Source of the DNA: Blasia pusilla
Lineage: Eukaryota > Marchantiophyta > Marchantiopsida > Blasiales
NCBI GenBank assembly: GCA_050084515.1
Contig: CM114272.1
Coordinates: forward strand, 36,332,001-36,396,000
DNA length: 64,000 bases
Direction: 5' to 3'
The notes beneath the pieces were generated by a model. It was not told where the DNA came from. It did not search any database and saw only the letters and a list, made by a program, of their open reading frames with translations. Below are positions 24,259 through 34,460 of the stretch, piece by piece (position 1 is the stretch's first letter; each line of letters begins with the position of its first letter). The position numbers were made by a program, and so were the translations under genes.

Positions 24259-25138
24259 ATGGAGGTTCGAGCCCGTATTCACTCTTGCTCCGGAAAGGGG
24301 GTAGGCTCATGGGTGGGGGCTTGCCCCCTCATCCCAGCTTTCCGTATCGTTCCACTTACCTACACTACAGCGATGCGGTTCCGACCGAGCCTCCCCCAAC
24401 CATCGGTGGTTGGTTCGACACTTTGCGAGTGTCGCCGGAGTTTGGATCCACTTGGTGTGCATTTGGCACGGTGTCCAGTTGGGGATGAGAGGATAGCCAC
24501 TCACGATTTGTGTTGGATATTATGTTCTGTATTGCTCGGGAGAGTGGCTTCCATGTGGAGAGAGAGAAGCACTACTCCATGCGGGATTCCCTTATCCGTG
24601 CTGATCTCTACATGACGCGGGAGTCTAAGGTGGTGGTAGCGGATGTTGTAGTGATTGATCCTACGCGGGAGGCGGTGCGAGCCCAAGTGGTGGCACAAGG
24701 GAGATTGCTACAAGGAGCGGTGGCGGCGGTAAAGAAGACCCACATTTATAGTTGACTTCATGACGGACATCGATTTATCCCCGTAGCCATTGAGATATAT
24801 AGGGCTATGGGGGAGAGGTTTGATTCGTTCCTTACGGATTGCGCCAATCATCTCCAGTCGAGAAATGGGTTGTCCTTCGCCACTGTGATTCTTTATTGCA
24901 GGCAACGGGTGTCCATAGCTTTGCAACGTGCCAAGCCAAACGGGCTTTTGCGGCCGGCTCAGGCATTTGGAGACGCCAATGCTAGAGGCCCGCTTAGTAG
25001 TATCCATAGTTCTCTAGGTGTTGTTATGTGGGTGAATTTGGTAGTTAGGAGGGTAAGTCCCCTTTTGTCTTTTGAGGTTTTCCATCCAAGTTTCTATGAA
25101 ATTTTATATTATATGCACGCCCAAATTCGTTTCGTTTA
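24259..25138 (+). mobile_element. Decayed R2-like (RLE) non-LTR retrotransposon, C-terminal part
   Basis: A zinc knuckle CEC-x9-H-x3-C (about 24424-24474) in the motif RRSLDPLGVHLARCPVGDER is followed by ATHD and, after a frameshift near 24505, by RDIMFCIARESGFH, RADLYMTRESK and VVVADVVVIDPTRE (about 24585-24665). This has the look of a PD-(D/E)xK endonuclease. After one in-frame TGA (24753) the frame continues with HRFIPVAIEIYRAMGERFDSFL and ILYCRQRVSIALQRA. The order zinc knuckle then restriction-like endonuclease is that of R2/NeSL-type non-LTR elements. The reverse transcriptase is not recognisable upstream. One frameshift and one stop make it non-functional. Confidence 0.7.
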
Positions 25139-25148
25139 GTCTCGCATT

Positions 25149-25204
25149 CATGACGACTACATGACTAAAGTCATGTAGTCAGATGTAGTCATGTAGTCGT
25201 CATG
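25149..25204. repeat. Nested palindromes, 17-bp outer arms
   Basis: Outer arms 25149-25165 and 25188-25204 are exact reverse complements. An inner hairpin pairs 25155-25166 with 25169-25180. GACTACATGACT thus occurs in several orientations. It lies just after the non-LTR fragment. Confidence 0.95.
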
Positions 25205-27300
25205 AAAGGCCCTGGGAGGGTTTGTCCTTCTAAAGGGCGACACCTTTTGAAGGACGCCGTCACAGGACACAGGCTCTTCACCGGCGACGGAAGCAGCCGG
25301 ACTGGACTGGACTGGAGCCGTCCTTCTCCGGCTCCGTTTCTAGACGGATTGGTTCAGAGTGAGGCAACGGAGCAGTGAGCACAAAAGTGTGCGGCTACGT
25401 TGGCCTCCGTGCCGGCAGGCCTTGGTCTTCCGTCCGGGACAGAAGACGTATATTCAGGCGATATGCCTCCAAACGGAGGCATATTGCCCCCATGTGGATG
25501 GGGTACGAGTGGACGGCACGATGGGCCGCATCGGACGACGCTGCCCGATTTAGGGTGGACTATCTACCCGGATCACCCGAACCTGCGCATGCAGATGTGA
25601 TAACGCTCGGATTCCTCATGGCGATCACATGCAAAAAGCGATGACGAATCGACCGCTTTCGACCCCCGCAACACCTTTACGTGAACGTGCTGGACATGGA
25701 GACCACTGTCGTTGCAGCGCTGAATGCGAAGGGCAGTGGTTTTCAGGGAGTCGTCCGTCCCCAGCGGATGCGTTCGAGCACGCGTTTTCTACTCGGAGCG
25801 CGGCTATGGAGGCGCAGCGCGAATGAACGAACGAGGCATCTCGAGCTCGTGCATCTAACTCCTCGATTTCCAAGAGCCTTCATCAGACGAGGGCGAACAA
25901 CAGACACATCGACGATGCGTGAACAGCTGACGGGAATTCTCGAAGAGCGAGCTCTTGTGCTCGTCTCGGACGATGTCTGCAGAGGACAAGGAGTTCCTGC
26001 GCTCCTCTAAGGATCTTTTGGGGACGCGAGTGAAATGTCTAGCTAGTCAGTCGCATCGCAGAGTCGCGATGTGTGGCCACCGGCGTAGAGCGTAGAATCT
26101 GAGCGCGGAGGAAGGGTGGCAAGTTCTGGCGAGTCGTGTGGGGTGGTTGCTCGACAAAGTCATTTTGAGCCACTCAGAGGTGTGATTTCCTCACGATCTT
26201 CATGGATATAGTTTACATTCCTCACAAGCTTCATGGATATATGCATCTCTCCCACGTCAGGTCACTCGCCCGAACCTGTCGATGGGTCCAGAGTGATTCC
26301 GACCGTCCGCATCGAACAGTCAACTCTCTCTCTGTTTCAGTGCGCGCGCGTACTGAACGCGCAGACGCAAAGGATTCTGTTGGCACTGTTTGTCTTTCAA
26401 AGATTGAACGAGAGACTGAATGCGCCGACTGTCAACTGACCCTCCCGACATCGCCACCGCGTGCGCGCCTCGCAGGAAATAGCCGACCAAATGATCGAAG
26501 ATGTGGACGCGGATCCTTCGCCTCGCACGAGCTTGACCACATGACTCGTGAGACCGGAAGAGCTGGAGGACCTGCAATCGATGGCCGCACAACTGAAGGA
26601 ATGGGAGGAGGCGAAGAATAACATCACCGCGTATCTCCGTGTCGAGAAAACTGGAGATTGTCCTCAATATGTCATACGGTCAAAGTGTCTGGAAGTCTAC
26701 GGAGATTTTCCGTTGGATCACTTTCGAGGGACGCCCAGCGACTGCCACTTTTGACTCCTCTTTGCGATATGTCACACGCTTCCTGTTCAAAACAATGAAA
26801 CCGAATGCATTGCTGCCTTCCCTCGAGCGGAGGAAGGAACTGGACACGCAGTCGTCATTGCGCATCTCATCTGGGAGTCTCATGCTTCGCCGACCACGTG
26901 CGGAGCGTGGTCAATTCATGGGTCGCGGAATGATGGGCTTTTGCGGGAGGAGATGCGCAAAGTGGAGAAATCCGTCGTCACGGGATTGCTCGGCCTTCTC
27001 CAAGACGACGGGTCGGAATCTGAATCTGAATCAGAGCTTTCCACCAACCGTGGGACGATGCGCTCTACCAGGAGAAACCGAAGGCTCTCGATGACAGCTT
27101 CAGAAGTACCGCTTTGCAGCCTCTTCTCTGGTCGAGTGAGCCTTCGACTAACAAGCGGAGCGAGGCTTCTCCTCTCACAGCTCGGCAGGCAGGCAGGCAG
27201 GGAGGCATCACACACTCGATCGTGAGCACAATCTACACGGATCGCGTTGTTGCAAGTGAACGGACGAAGAATCGTGTCGTACGTGCGCTCGCGAGCTTCC
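25205..27300. other. GC- and CpG-rich segment with long low-stop frames, unidentified
   Basis: This 2.1-kb block differs sharply from its AT-rich flanks. One plus frame carries much of it with scattered stops from about 25680 to 27225. It includes VRPEELEDLQSMAAQLKEWE (about 26548), VVIAHLIWESHASP (about 26850) and REEMRKVEKSVVTGLL followed by an SESESE run (about 26950-27040). A good splice acceptor (tctctctctgtttcag) ends at 26339. It could be an intron-containing gene I cannot assemble, a pseudogene or a captured fragment. Microsatellites: GGACT (about 25299-25316) and GGCA (27183-27201). Confidence 0.4.
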
Positions 27301-28134
27301 ATGGAAAAAGAAAATTACCTAATCGAGCCAAAAATCGCAGTGGACATGTCTGATGCGATTTTTGGCTCGTGGATGAGGTTAGAACAGCAGAGGAAAGAAA
27401 TTAGGTTATCATTTCTCCATGGTTGAGTTGAGTCACTACAACGACAAGAGAGTGATGATCTTCGAGTGCACACCATAACTTTTTTGTCGAAGAGGCTTTT
27501 GAACGAAGACAATGGAGTTTCCGGTATATTGGAAACATTGGTTCACTTCCTCAAGCTTCAAAAGAGCAAGTTTAGTTGACGAAGGTGTTGAGCGATCTGT
27601 CCAGGGATGTTGAAAATCAAAAGGTTGTTTTGGGGTCTTCCAGGTGCATTGGTGCTCCAACAACAAAAGACTATTGATCTTCATCTTCAAAAGGAGCTTA
27701 CAAACTTGTTTACCTATCTCTCAAGTGATGCTCAAAATCAGCATATTTCTTGGGTTTCCACGAGCTTTGGAAACGTTTGTCCAACATCCAATTTGATGTC
27801 CAAGTGTCGGCTTTAAGGACATTGACCAATCTTCTTGGGATTCTGAAAATAAAAAGGAGATTTTGAGGTTTGAAAATAAAGTGCCTTGCCTTGCCATCTT
27901 TGGAGCTGCTCCAAATAACCAAAATAAGGTTTTCAACTACTATGAAAATAGGAAGAGGATTGTGGGGTTTTTGAATGCATTACCAACATAGGTTCAATTG
28001 TATACTAGAAAACAAATATAGTTTTTTTATTGGATATTGAACCACTTGTATGCTTGAATGATGATATGGTAAATTTAATTTCATTTTTGGATTTACCAAA
28101 CCAATACAATCATGTCCTTATGACTTATCAATTA
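27301..28134. other. AT-rich intergenic DNA
   Basis: No recognised coding content apart from the inverted repeat at 27324-27369. A weaker outer inversion links 27297-27323 with about 27403-27425. Confidence 0.5.
27324..27369. repeat. Perfect 16-bp inverted repeat, 14-base loop
   Basis: Arms 27324-27339 and 27354-27369 (CGAGCCAAAAATCGCA and its reverse complement). It sits at the edge of the GC-rich segment. Confidence 0.95.
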
Positions 28135-29044
28135 TTAGTAAGTTTTTCGTGCGATGCACGGGAAATAAAAAAGTGTTTGAATAGAATGGCTTAAAAACAG
28201 GTGTCGATGATATTTTTTTTAAATTAAATTAAATTTTTTTAATATATTTAATTTTAAAATTTAAGTATAATTTCCACTTTGTATTGTTGGAACTTTTAGG
28301 GAGGAATGTAATTACATTCCGAAAAAACATTCTTAGAATATCACATTCACTAAAAAAATTCTCAATGAATTTTAATTAACAAAAGAAATTTTCCTTTTCC
28401 ATTCAGATTCATTTTCCTTTCCCAAAATATCATATTTGAATTAACTCGATTAATTTTATAAATAATCACATGATTCATTTCCAATTTTAAATATAATTCT
28501 TATTTTCTAAAATCTTAGAAGAGCAATAACATTTCACTCTTCTAAGTAATTAAAATACTCCATTCAAATTTAAATGATATCCCAATCCCCTAAAAAATTG
28601 TACGCTTCCATAAAATTTAATCTATTCTTCTCCATTAAAATTTATTTACCCTTTCGATCTAATGTGAATTAAGACTTTTTAAAAAAATCTTTATCAAAAT
28701 TATTCCATTTTATTAATATTTATCATCACCCATTATAATATTAAATGAATTATTGATTACTTGATAAAGTATTTTTCTATTCCATTCAAATCCCTATGGG
28801 TTTTCTCTACCTGGTCGAGTAGGGTTTTCTCTTTACGGGTAGGGTAGGGTTTGGATTTTACTACTACCTATCTAATGTGGTTCAAGTAATAAAATCCAAA
28901 CCCTACCCATAAAGACCCCTTATTTGAATGCCCCCCTCCCCCTAGCAGTCCCCTAGCAGTCCCCCTACCCCCTCCCCTACCATGCCACGTGTTGAAATCT
29001 AGTGTGTCACCATTGAAAAACCACTCCTCTGTTAATAATATAGA
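28135..29044 (-). mobile_element. Non-autonomous Helitron, 910 bp
   Basis: Read on the minus strand it starts TCTATATTATTAACAGAGGA (from 29044) with A before it, and ends CTAA (28138-28135) with T after it. A CGTGC-ATC-GCACG hairpin lies 9 bases before the CTAA. These are the Helitron termini and A/T target. Inside are a G-rich stretch on the minus strand (28935-28980) with two GGGGACTGCTA-type units, and a long inverted repeat (28829-28865 with 28885-28915). No Rep/helicase coding is present, so mobilisation would need another element. Confidence 0.8.
28829..28915. repeat. Inverted repeat inside the Helitron
   Basis: GGGTAGGGTTTGGATTTTA on the left arm pairs with TAAAATCCAAACCCTACCC on the right. 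Arms are about 30 bp with an extra GGGTA unit on the left. Confidence 0.85.
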
Positions 29045-29969
29045 TAATCATACATGTGATTATAATTATACATATGAAAATAATTTATAAAATAGTATGA
29101 AATCATCAAATATTACATAGAGAATATAATTTAACTGAATTGAATTATATTTTTAAAATTACCATAAATTAGATGGTATGAATTTTGATATAAAGGAAAT
29201 TTTTATTTTGAATATTGAAATTTAATTCCCATTATCAATCAAATTGAAGATGCATTTGTTTTGATAATCTTCATATTTATCGATTCTTTTTCATGATCAG
29301 ATTTTATTTTTCAACTTTACTTTTTTTTCCTTAAAACATAAATCCACATACTTCTGATGTATTTATGAAGGATTTGAAATATTCTCAAAAAATGAATATT
29401 GAGAGTTTAAGCAAAGAAAGAAGAGGTATTCATCAAGACTAGAGCCAAAAAGCTGAGTGTCGATATTTTGCAAGAGGAATTTATTTTTATAAATTTTGGA
29501 AAACTTTAATGATATGGCTGTGATCTGTCATTACGTGCCATTTATTAAGTAAGATTTTCATTATTGAAATAATGACGATAGAATCGTGAATATGGATTCA
29601 CCTAACTCCGCTACTTCCCACAAACTCACTATCACTAAAAAAAATTGAGCATATATCTAAGTAGTAAGCCCATCTCAAGATGAGTGCTCAGATTTATTAA
29701 CCATTAGAAAACTTAAAATTTTTTTTCAACTTGAATGGGTTAGATCTCCCATAAATTTTAAAATATAAGTCTAAATTTTTTTCCATATGTTTTAATTTTC
29801 AATTAAGCATGATCTCCCAAAGATCATGCACTTTGGCACAGAATCCCATATCCAACATTGTTCTCCGGAGACTCTCAACCTTCAACCTTGTTTTTCCATT
29901 TGCACTCTAACATTGGTGAATTTCTCAAACTCCTCACTAATCACCTTGTGTTTTAAACATAACTAAAGC
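29045..29969. other. AT-rich intergenic DNA, nothing recognised
   Basis: Strongly AT-rich with only short frames; no gene, RNA or element identified. Confidence 0.5.
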
Positions 29970-30336
29970 TCAAAAACTTGATCCAAACAGATCTAGTTTG
30001 TCGCAAATATTGTCTTCATGGATAGAAGCAATGTGCGTCAACCCATTATATAGAGAACACATCCAAAAGGACACCGTAGGTAGCAAGATGATCCTTGATG
30101 AATTTAACCCTATTATGACATTGAGAAAATATGGTTGAAAAACATCCAATTCTTCCCCAACCTTCATAAACCAAATCCAATACATGAGTAACACAACCGT
30201 CCCATAAAATATGATGATGAGCTTCAGTAACAAAAGAACGTGCCAAATCACAAATTGCAGCATTGGCTCTGAAAAATTGAATGAAATGCTTTGGGTCTAT
30301 TTTTTTGATATGCCAATAGTGATTCGCATAATCCAT
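29970..30336 (-). mobile_element. hAT transposase fragment (after the DUF659 core)
   Basis: The minus strand reads HIKKIDPKHFIQFF, NAAICDLARSF, HHILWDGCVTHVLDLVYEGWG and VKFIKDHLATYGVL. This fits the segment after DUF659 in hAT transposases, where W-x2-C-x2-H-x2-D-L and then F-I-x-x-H are conserved. The C-terminal dimerisation region is not found. The copy at 40560-41077 shares the ILWDG block, so both belong to one family. Confidence 0.65.
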
Positions 30337-31129
30337 CTTGCAGTCTTTATCACGTTTGAGGTATTGATAGCCTCAATGCAATATTCATCTCCTCTGAATA
30401 CTATCAAAATATTCACAAGCAGCCTTCCTTGGCAATAGGTCTAGATGTTGCTAGAAATCGTATACTTGTTTTACTTCCCTATCTCCATCATCCTTTTCAC
30501 ATTTTTTCAACATGGGCCTTGCACGAAGATAGCTAGATCCTTACGTCGCATTCAATCTACATTAGGTCTAGGGTATGCCACCCCCAATCTAGCAACCATC
30601 CTTAAAGCCTCCTAGTGTCATGCACCTACTCCCTTGAGGGTACCTTCTGTCGAGGTAAGAGAGTCTCCATGGTCATGGTCATGGTCACAATCACGGTCAT
30701 CCCCAATCCAAACCCTCTTGAATGTCCCCTTTTTATGTTGAAAATTTGAAGTACTTTTCTACTTAGAGTCTTTGGACCGAGACCTCAGCATCCCGAATGT
30801 GCTCTGCGAATTTCAAGAGTTCAATGTAGGTCTTTGGAAACTCAAACATTCAAAAGAGGGCCTTTTCTTGGCACTTTTCTTAAGTCCACTAAAGAAGAGG
30901 AGCTTCTTTGCAAACTCATCCATCTTAGGCAATGAGTTCTACTTTGTGCGCAATTATGCGACTGCTTTTCGTCCGTCTTATCTTAATGTGACGCACGATC
31001 TTCCAAATGGAAAATCCACACCACATATGCACATAAACATCTACAGAGCTCTCCAACGAGGCAACTCGACTGCCGACTTGTAAACAATAAATTCTCCCCT
31101 TGTATCTTTCTCATGTAAAATTGAAGTAC
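30337..31129 (-). mobile_element. Possible retrotransposon gag remnant
   Basis: Minus-strand pieces near 30790-30960 (MDEFAKKLLFFSGLKK, then in another frame PKTYIELLKFAEHIRDAE) resemble the end of an LTR-retrotransposon Gag. Frameshifts interrupt it. A GGTCAT run lies at 30671-30703. The assignment is tentative. Confidence 0.3.
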
Positions 31130-31590
31130 AAATGTTTCACACGGCCAACTCCACTCTCGAACCTACATGTAATATCAAGCCACATCCATCCTCTGACATG
31201 AGGGAATCCGGAGTGTAACACCCTACCTCCTACCATACCCAAGCAAGAGAGGTGTTGCAAAGGCTCAACATGAGAAAGATGGCTTGAGAAAGCCCTCTCT
31301 CCCTCTCTTATAGCATTAAGAAGAGGAAAAAAACCCTTTTCCAAAACAAACTCTCTCAATGGTAACCTACGCACATATGTTATTGGCTAATCATTGACTT
31401 GCTGAAGAAGTCAAGTGGCCCAAAATAGCAAAAAAGGGAAATTTTCTTAAACAAATATCCCAATGCAATGAAGTTGTCTCCGACCTCATTTGACATCTGA
31501 AGACAAGGCTCTCCATGAACAACCCACTAATCCTCTATGATGTCGACATGGTAGACCTCTACTTGTCAACTAACTAAGATGTGATGAAGA
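31130..31590 (+). repeat. LTR-like dispersed repeat, copy A
   Basis: Matches 39215-39760 block by block in the same orientation: CCACATCCA, ATGAGGGAATC, GGCTCAACATGAGAAA, GATGGCTTGAGAAA, CTCTCTTATA, GGTAACCTACG, GACATCT, CTAACTAAGAT. A TGTAACACCCTACC start at 31215 after a purine-rich stretch is typical of plant LTRs. Confidence 0.7.
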
Positions 31591-31609
31591 TCTTCTTAAG
31601 AAATAGGTG

Positions 31610-32515
31610 GTGTGTAGTTTTTCATCTTCTCCAAGTACATGATCTTTACCATGAAAAAAAATCTAACTTGTGATGGAAGTGTATCCAACCTCCTTGAAAA
31701 ATTTCATGGAAAATGGAGCAACAACCCAAATCCTTATAATAACAAGGTCTTTCTAAACTAGCACAATAAAATTTACTAAATAAAAAGATCTTGTGCATTT
31801 TTCATCTTCTCCAAGTATATGATTATGATCTAAAATGTTGTCTATGTGTTATAGCAGTGTTTCAGCAGTGTTTCCAACCTCTTTACAACATTTTAAGGAA
31901 AATTAAATTCCAACTAAAATTCCAAAAATGAAGAGGTTTTTCTATATCTGCACAATAAGACTTTTGTAGGAAAAAGTTGGTATGCATTTTTCATTTTATC
32001 CATATCCTTGATCTTGACCTGAATTTTTGTCCATGTATTCATGGAAGTGATTCCAATCTCCTTGCAAACTTTAGAGGAAACTGGAAGTCTAATCACAAGC
32101 CTAAAAGTGAATAGGTTTTTATAGACCCATATGATAAGATTTACTAGGCAAAAGAGTCTTTGAGCATTTTGATGTGAAATCTTTTTCACTTGTTTCAGGA
32201 AGTTTTTCGAACTTCCTTGAAAATAATGAAAATGATTTTTTTTATCCATTTAATGAAATTTACTATGAAAATCCCCTCATCATTCTTCATCCAAATATCT
32301 AACCTTGAGCGAAATTTTTGTCCAACTATAGACGAAATCGTATCCCCCTCGCAAAATTTCAGAGTAAATGAAAGTCCAACTAACAATCTAAAAATGAAGA
32401 TGTTTTTCACAATTAGATTTGGTCAGGAAAAAGATTTTGTGCTTTTTTTATATCTCCAAATATGTTATCTTGATCTGAACTTTTATCCACCGAATGACCA
32501 CAAGTATCCTTGCTG
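31610..32515 (+). repeat. Degenerate tandem array, about 170-190 bp monomers
   Basis: A motif of the form TTTTCATCTTCTCCAAGTATATGATCTTGATCTGAA recurs in part at about 31620, 31799, 31988, 32280 and 32447, each followed by TCCAACCTCCTTGCAAAATTTCA-like and AAAATGAAGAGGTTTTT-like blocks. Spacing is about 180, 188, 292 (probably including one degenerate unit) and 167 bp. About five units remain, strongly diverged. Confidence 0.75.
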
Positions 32516-32583
32516 ACAATGGTAAGAACGGATGAAGTAAGAGACTTGTGAATCGGGAAAAGGTGTATCCAGCTTGGTCCAAA

Positions 32584-32747
32584 CCTACTCTCATAGATTG
32601 AAATCAAAGAGTTGTTGTTGGTGAGTTTAGTCGATAGGGAGAATGCCCCCTTTTCTTTTTCAAGGCTCCTCTCATAGATTGAGATCAAAGCCTTGTTGTT
32701 GGTGAGTTAAGTCGATAAGGAGAATACTCCTTCTTCTTTTTCAAGGC
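32584..32747 (+). repeat. 81-bp tandem duplication
   Basis: CTCTCATAGATTGA, then TGTTGTTGGTGAGTT and TTCTTTTTCAAGGC recur at an offset of 81 bp; two copies with few differences. Confidence 0.9.
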
Positions 32748-34460
32748 AGGTTGTTACTTTGGATACTTGATTCTTTGAGTGCCCCCTCTATGGATTTTTT
32801 GTCTTCTATATTGTTGGCGAATGCTTTCTTAATTTCACGAAACAACGGGCAGAAAATTTTATTATTATTCTATGAAATACAACTAGAATTATTTTTTTCA
32901 ATACCATGCATGGCACCGACTTCCCACTAGTGCATATTTATGAGGTTCGTCATTATGATTTCTACATAAAATGGCTGTTTTTTTTCATTTATTTCGCTAT
33001 CTAACTTGTCCTTCACACTAGTACAGTAACTAACTCTCAAATTCCCCACAGAAGGCCGCACACTGGTCGTTGTAGTGGACGGAAGTACGTTTTCGTAGTG
33101 GACGGAGGTGGTCCGTTACGGTTACTGTACCCCAGAAAACTCATCCATCGAAAACCTGTAAATCTTGCCTGAACTACTGTCAGACTTGCCGGGAACAGCA
33201 CAGGACCTTGGGCTCGCCCTTTTCCCGGGAGTTCCCGGTCCTATGGAGGGGCCGGGCTTGGGGGATGTACCGCTAGGTCCCTCTATTGATTCTGGATGAG
33301 AGGACGCACTGTCGGATGATTGGGATGCGCGCCCTCCCCCGAGCAAGCAGCGGAATTCGCGCACCTCACCGCGGTGATCATCTGCGGTTGCTCTCCGGAG
33401 CGATGGAGTCGTTGAGCTGGTGTTCAACGATTCGGTATCCGGCGATCCATGAGAATGGGCGTAGCGAGAGTGTCCATGTGCTCGGGGCGAAGAAGCCGGA
33501 CGTGGTGGGAATGGACAGCCCGAGCGACACGAAAATCAGACGAGGTGCGCGTCTCGGTGGAAGTGGTGGAGTTTTTCGAGCGCGGGTGCCCGGACTCCCA
33601 TCTACCCTTTTTCCCAAAACAGTTCCGGTTGTCACTCCGATCGAGTAAGTGGATTCAAGGATTATTCTAAACATGCGATCCTTAACAACGAACTCGATGG
33701 CTCACCTACCGGAGCTGGCAGAGTTGACATTTCATCGCATGGGACGCGACGACCGTCTCCAACATCGGACCAAGTGTTTTTGAGAATGGCTGGTACAGTT
33801 ATGCGTGTCGGCGCGAAAGAATGTAACGGTTTCTACTCGGAAGGCAAGGTATAACAACACCACATTCCTGGAAATTCCCAACGCGATCACTCGTGCCGAT
33901 CGTTATGACACTCGGATCACGTGATAGCCCGAGTCGTCGAATGCACTCACCGAATGTGCGTGTCTGTGTGGCCGGCGTGCGAGTCATCTTGAGTCTCAGC
34001 AATGACACGAGGATGCGTAGATCTTGCGGATAGTGAAATCCTTACTCTCCTCCCGAACTAGGAAGGCCTGCGATGATGATGCTCGCAGCAAACGCAAGCG
34101 ACAACGTCCAAGGACATCATAGAGTATAGGGAAAAAGTATATCCTCATGATCATTAGGGGATTTTCGGTTGCCGTAACCCAACCCATTTGGCTGTCTCAA
34201 AATGTTCGAGGTGTCAAAACTGTCACCTGGTAATTACTCGTATCTTATGCTACATGCCACACCCACATCCTACCAACAGTATGTCCATTTTTCGTAGATA
34301 ACAACGTAGGAATGAAAGTCATGCCCCTGTATCCAAGCAATGACCTGTGCTTTCCCATGAGTAGAGTATTTTATGTACGCTAGGCTAATTCAATACCGAC
34401 TATGAATCTGAACCTATCAATATCTGTGAGAAAATGTTTTGTACAGTCATGCGAGGGTCA
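32748..34460. other. Intergenic DNA with a GC-rich core (33060-34100)
   Basis: CpG-rich core with overlapping frames on both strands and no family I recognise. It resembles in composition the blocks at 25205-27300 and 42370-43400. Near 32908-32935 CCATGCATGG followed by CTAG before T resembles a Helitron 3' end, but no matching 5' end was found. Confidence 0.4.

Noticed and set aside
24240-24290. tRNA-like GGTTCGAGCC box
   Set aside because: No acceptor stem or A box at suitable distance; it lies in the non-LTR fragment.
32908-32935. Helitron 3' end (CCATGCATGG, CTAG before T)
   Set aside because: No TC start preceded by A was found upstream at a plausible distance.
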